From assembly GCA_937888665.1 (NCBI GenBank), contig CALBET010000041.1:1-6453 (forward strand): DNA of 6,453 nucleotides. The letters run 5' to 3'. Origin of the DNA: an uncultured Acidobacteriota bacterium. Lineage in GTDB: Bacteria > Acidobacteriota > Vicinamibacteria > Vicinamibacterales > UBA8438. The notes under the pieces are model-generated. The model had not been told where the DNA came from, searched no databases, and worked only from the letters and a program-made list of their open reading frames with translations. Each line of letters begins with the position of its first letter. Position 1 is the stretch's first letter. Below, piece by piece: positions 5,852-6,453 of this stretch. The translations under genes were made by a program, and so were the position numbers.

Positions 5852-5947
5852 TGGGATGTGCTGCTTGCGGCCGCGCTGGTCGCCTCGCTCCTGCCGGCTC
5901 GTCGAGCGGCGCAGGTGGATCCGTGTCGGGGGCTGCGGGCAGAATAG
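5852..5947 (+). pseudogene. C-terminal remnant of a MacB/ADOP-type ABC permease
   Basis: The last 31 codons before the TAG at 5945-5947 encode a hydrophobic helix (WDVLLAAALVASLLP) followed by ARRAAQVDPCRGLRAE. This is the signature ending of FtsX-like/MacB and acidobacterial ADOP permeases: a final transmembrane segment, then PARRAxxVDPxxxLRxE. Those proteins are 400-800 residues long with large periplasmic domains. Nothing in the 150 bases upstream in any frame resembles the rest, and the Sel1 gene on the other strand occupies the space beyond. It is therefore read as a 3' fragment left by a deletion. The match rests on about 25 residues, so it could be coincidence in a GC-rich frame, but the tail pattern is specific. 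Confidence 0.55.
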
Positions 5948-5968
5948 GCGTGAGCAACATGCGCCCGA

Positions 5969-5987
5969 TCCCGGCTGCGGACCGGGA
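5969..5987 (-). terminator. Stem-loop just downstream of aspartate kinase
   Basis: TCCCGG (5969-5974) and CCGGGA (5982-5987) form a perfect 6-bp stem with a 7-base loop, eight bases after the lysC stop codon on the minus strand. No U-tract follows, so it is at best a weak or Rho-assisted transcript end. Confidence 0.3.
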
Positions 5988-5995
5988 ACGCGTGG

Positions 5996-6453
5996 CTACT
6001 CCTCGCCGACCTCGAAGGCATCGTGAAGCACCCGCACCGCCTCGGCGACCTGTGACTCGTCGACGAGGCAGGTGATCCGGATCTGCGAGGTGGTGATCAT
6101 CTCGATGTTGATCCCGGCGTCGGCGAGCGCGCGAAACATCCGCGACGCGAACCCGGGCGCGTTCTGCATGCCCGTGCCGACGATACTGACGTTGCCCAGG
6201 TGGTCGTCGGCGACGCAGTCGGCCGCGCCGATGTCGGCCGCCACACGACGAGTCACCTCCAGCGCCTGCTTGACGTCGCGCCTCTCGACCGTAAATGAGA
6301 GATCAGTGAGACGCTCCGCGCTGGCGTTTTGCACGATCGTGTCCACGCTGATGTTGGCCTCAGTCAGTGGCTCGAAGACCCGCGCCGAGATTCCAGGGCT
6401 GTCCTGCACCCCACGAATGGTGACACGGGCCACATTGCGGTCGTAGGTCACCC
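5996..6453 (-). CDS. lysC: Aspartate kinase, C-terminal tandem ACT domains (5' part off window)
   Basis: Aspartate kinase phosphorylates L-aspartate with ATP, the first step to lysine, threonine, methionine and diaminopimelate. The window holds the last 151 codons plus two bases; the kinase domain lies beyond the right edge, and the GTG at 6451 is internal, not a start. Two ACT domains are clear. The first has RVTIRGVQDSPGISARVFEPL and ANISVDTIVQN. The second has HLGNVSIVGTGMQNAPGFAS, then ALADAGINIEMITTSQIRIT and CLVDESQVAEAVRVLH. In LysC these domains bind lysine and/or threonine and give feedback control. The ITTSQIRI strand corresponds to the conserved ISTSEIRI of LysC proteins and supports an allosterically regulated enzyme. 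The ending (HDAFEVGEE, TAG) is normal, with no fused homoserine dehydrogenase at the C-terminus. Identification is secure. Confidence 0.95.
   Translation of the reverse strand, partial: VTYDRNVARVTIRGVQDSPGISARVFEPLTEANISVDTIVQNASAERLTDLSFTVERRDVKQALEVTRRVAADIGAADCVADDHLGNVSIVGTGMQNAPGFASRMFRALADAGINIEMITTSQIRITCLVDESQVAEAVRVLHDAFEVGEE

Noticed and set aside
5646..5960. 104-codon minus-strand frame containing WYDGLRTPFAIFAWTDRSND
   Set aside because: Protein-like for about 30 residues, but no family is recognised. It crosses the permease remnant on the other strand and overlaps the better-supported small frame starting at 5716.

Overview
The window is GC-rich bacterial chromosome. Its gene set is a CoxMSL-type molybdenum hydroxylase operon, a secreted TonB C-terminal-domain protein, a long Sel1-repeat protein, the end of a permease of the MacB/ADOP kind, and aspartate kinase. 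This combination suggests Acidobacteriota, perhaps a Vicinamibacteria-like lineage. That assignment is an inference from gene flavour; there is no rRNA or other phylogenetic marker here.

Left part (1-3266, minus strand): a tightly packed three-gene operon transcribed right to left. The order is FAD subunit (CoxM-like), [2Fe-2S] subunit (CoxS-like), then molybdopterin subunit (CoxL-like, running off the left edge). The genes are separated by 1 base or overlap by 4, so they are almost certainly co-translated as the three parts of one enzyme. Electrons would pass from the Mo site through two [2Fe-2S] clusters to FAD. The Mo-site motifs match neither true CO dehydrogenase nor vertebrate xanthine dehydrogenase, so the substrate is open. 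A strong GC-rich inverted repeat lies just upstream of the operon's first start codon.

Middle (3267-4202, plus strand): the C-terminal third of a cupin protein with no room for its N-terminal part, read here as a gene remnant. It is followed by an intact short TonB-C-terminal-domain protein with a signal peptide and a good ribosome binding site.

Right part (4203-5995): a minus-strand secreted Sel1-repeat protein of 439 residues. Its middle appears to hold a decayed copy of its own N-terminal block. A candidate 65-codon gene sits directly upstream, sharing an ATGA overlap with it. On the plus strand, 5852-5947 encodes only the last transmembrane segment and tail of an ABC-permease-like protein, read as a remnant. 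The right edge (5996-6453, minus strand) holds the two ACT domains at the C-terminus of aspartate kinase (LysC).

Overall this is one confident catabolic/redox operon and one amino-acid biosynthesis gene, separated by about 2.7 kb of lineage-specific genes and gene debris. No mobile element, CRISPR array, tRNA or rRNA was seen.
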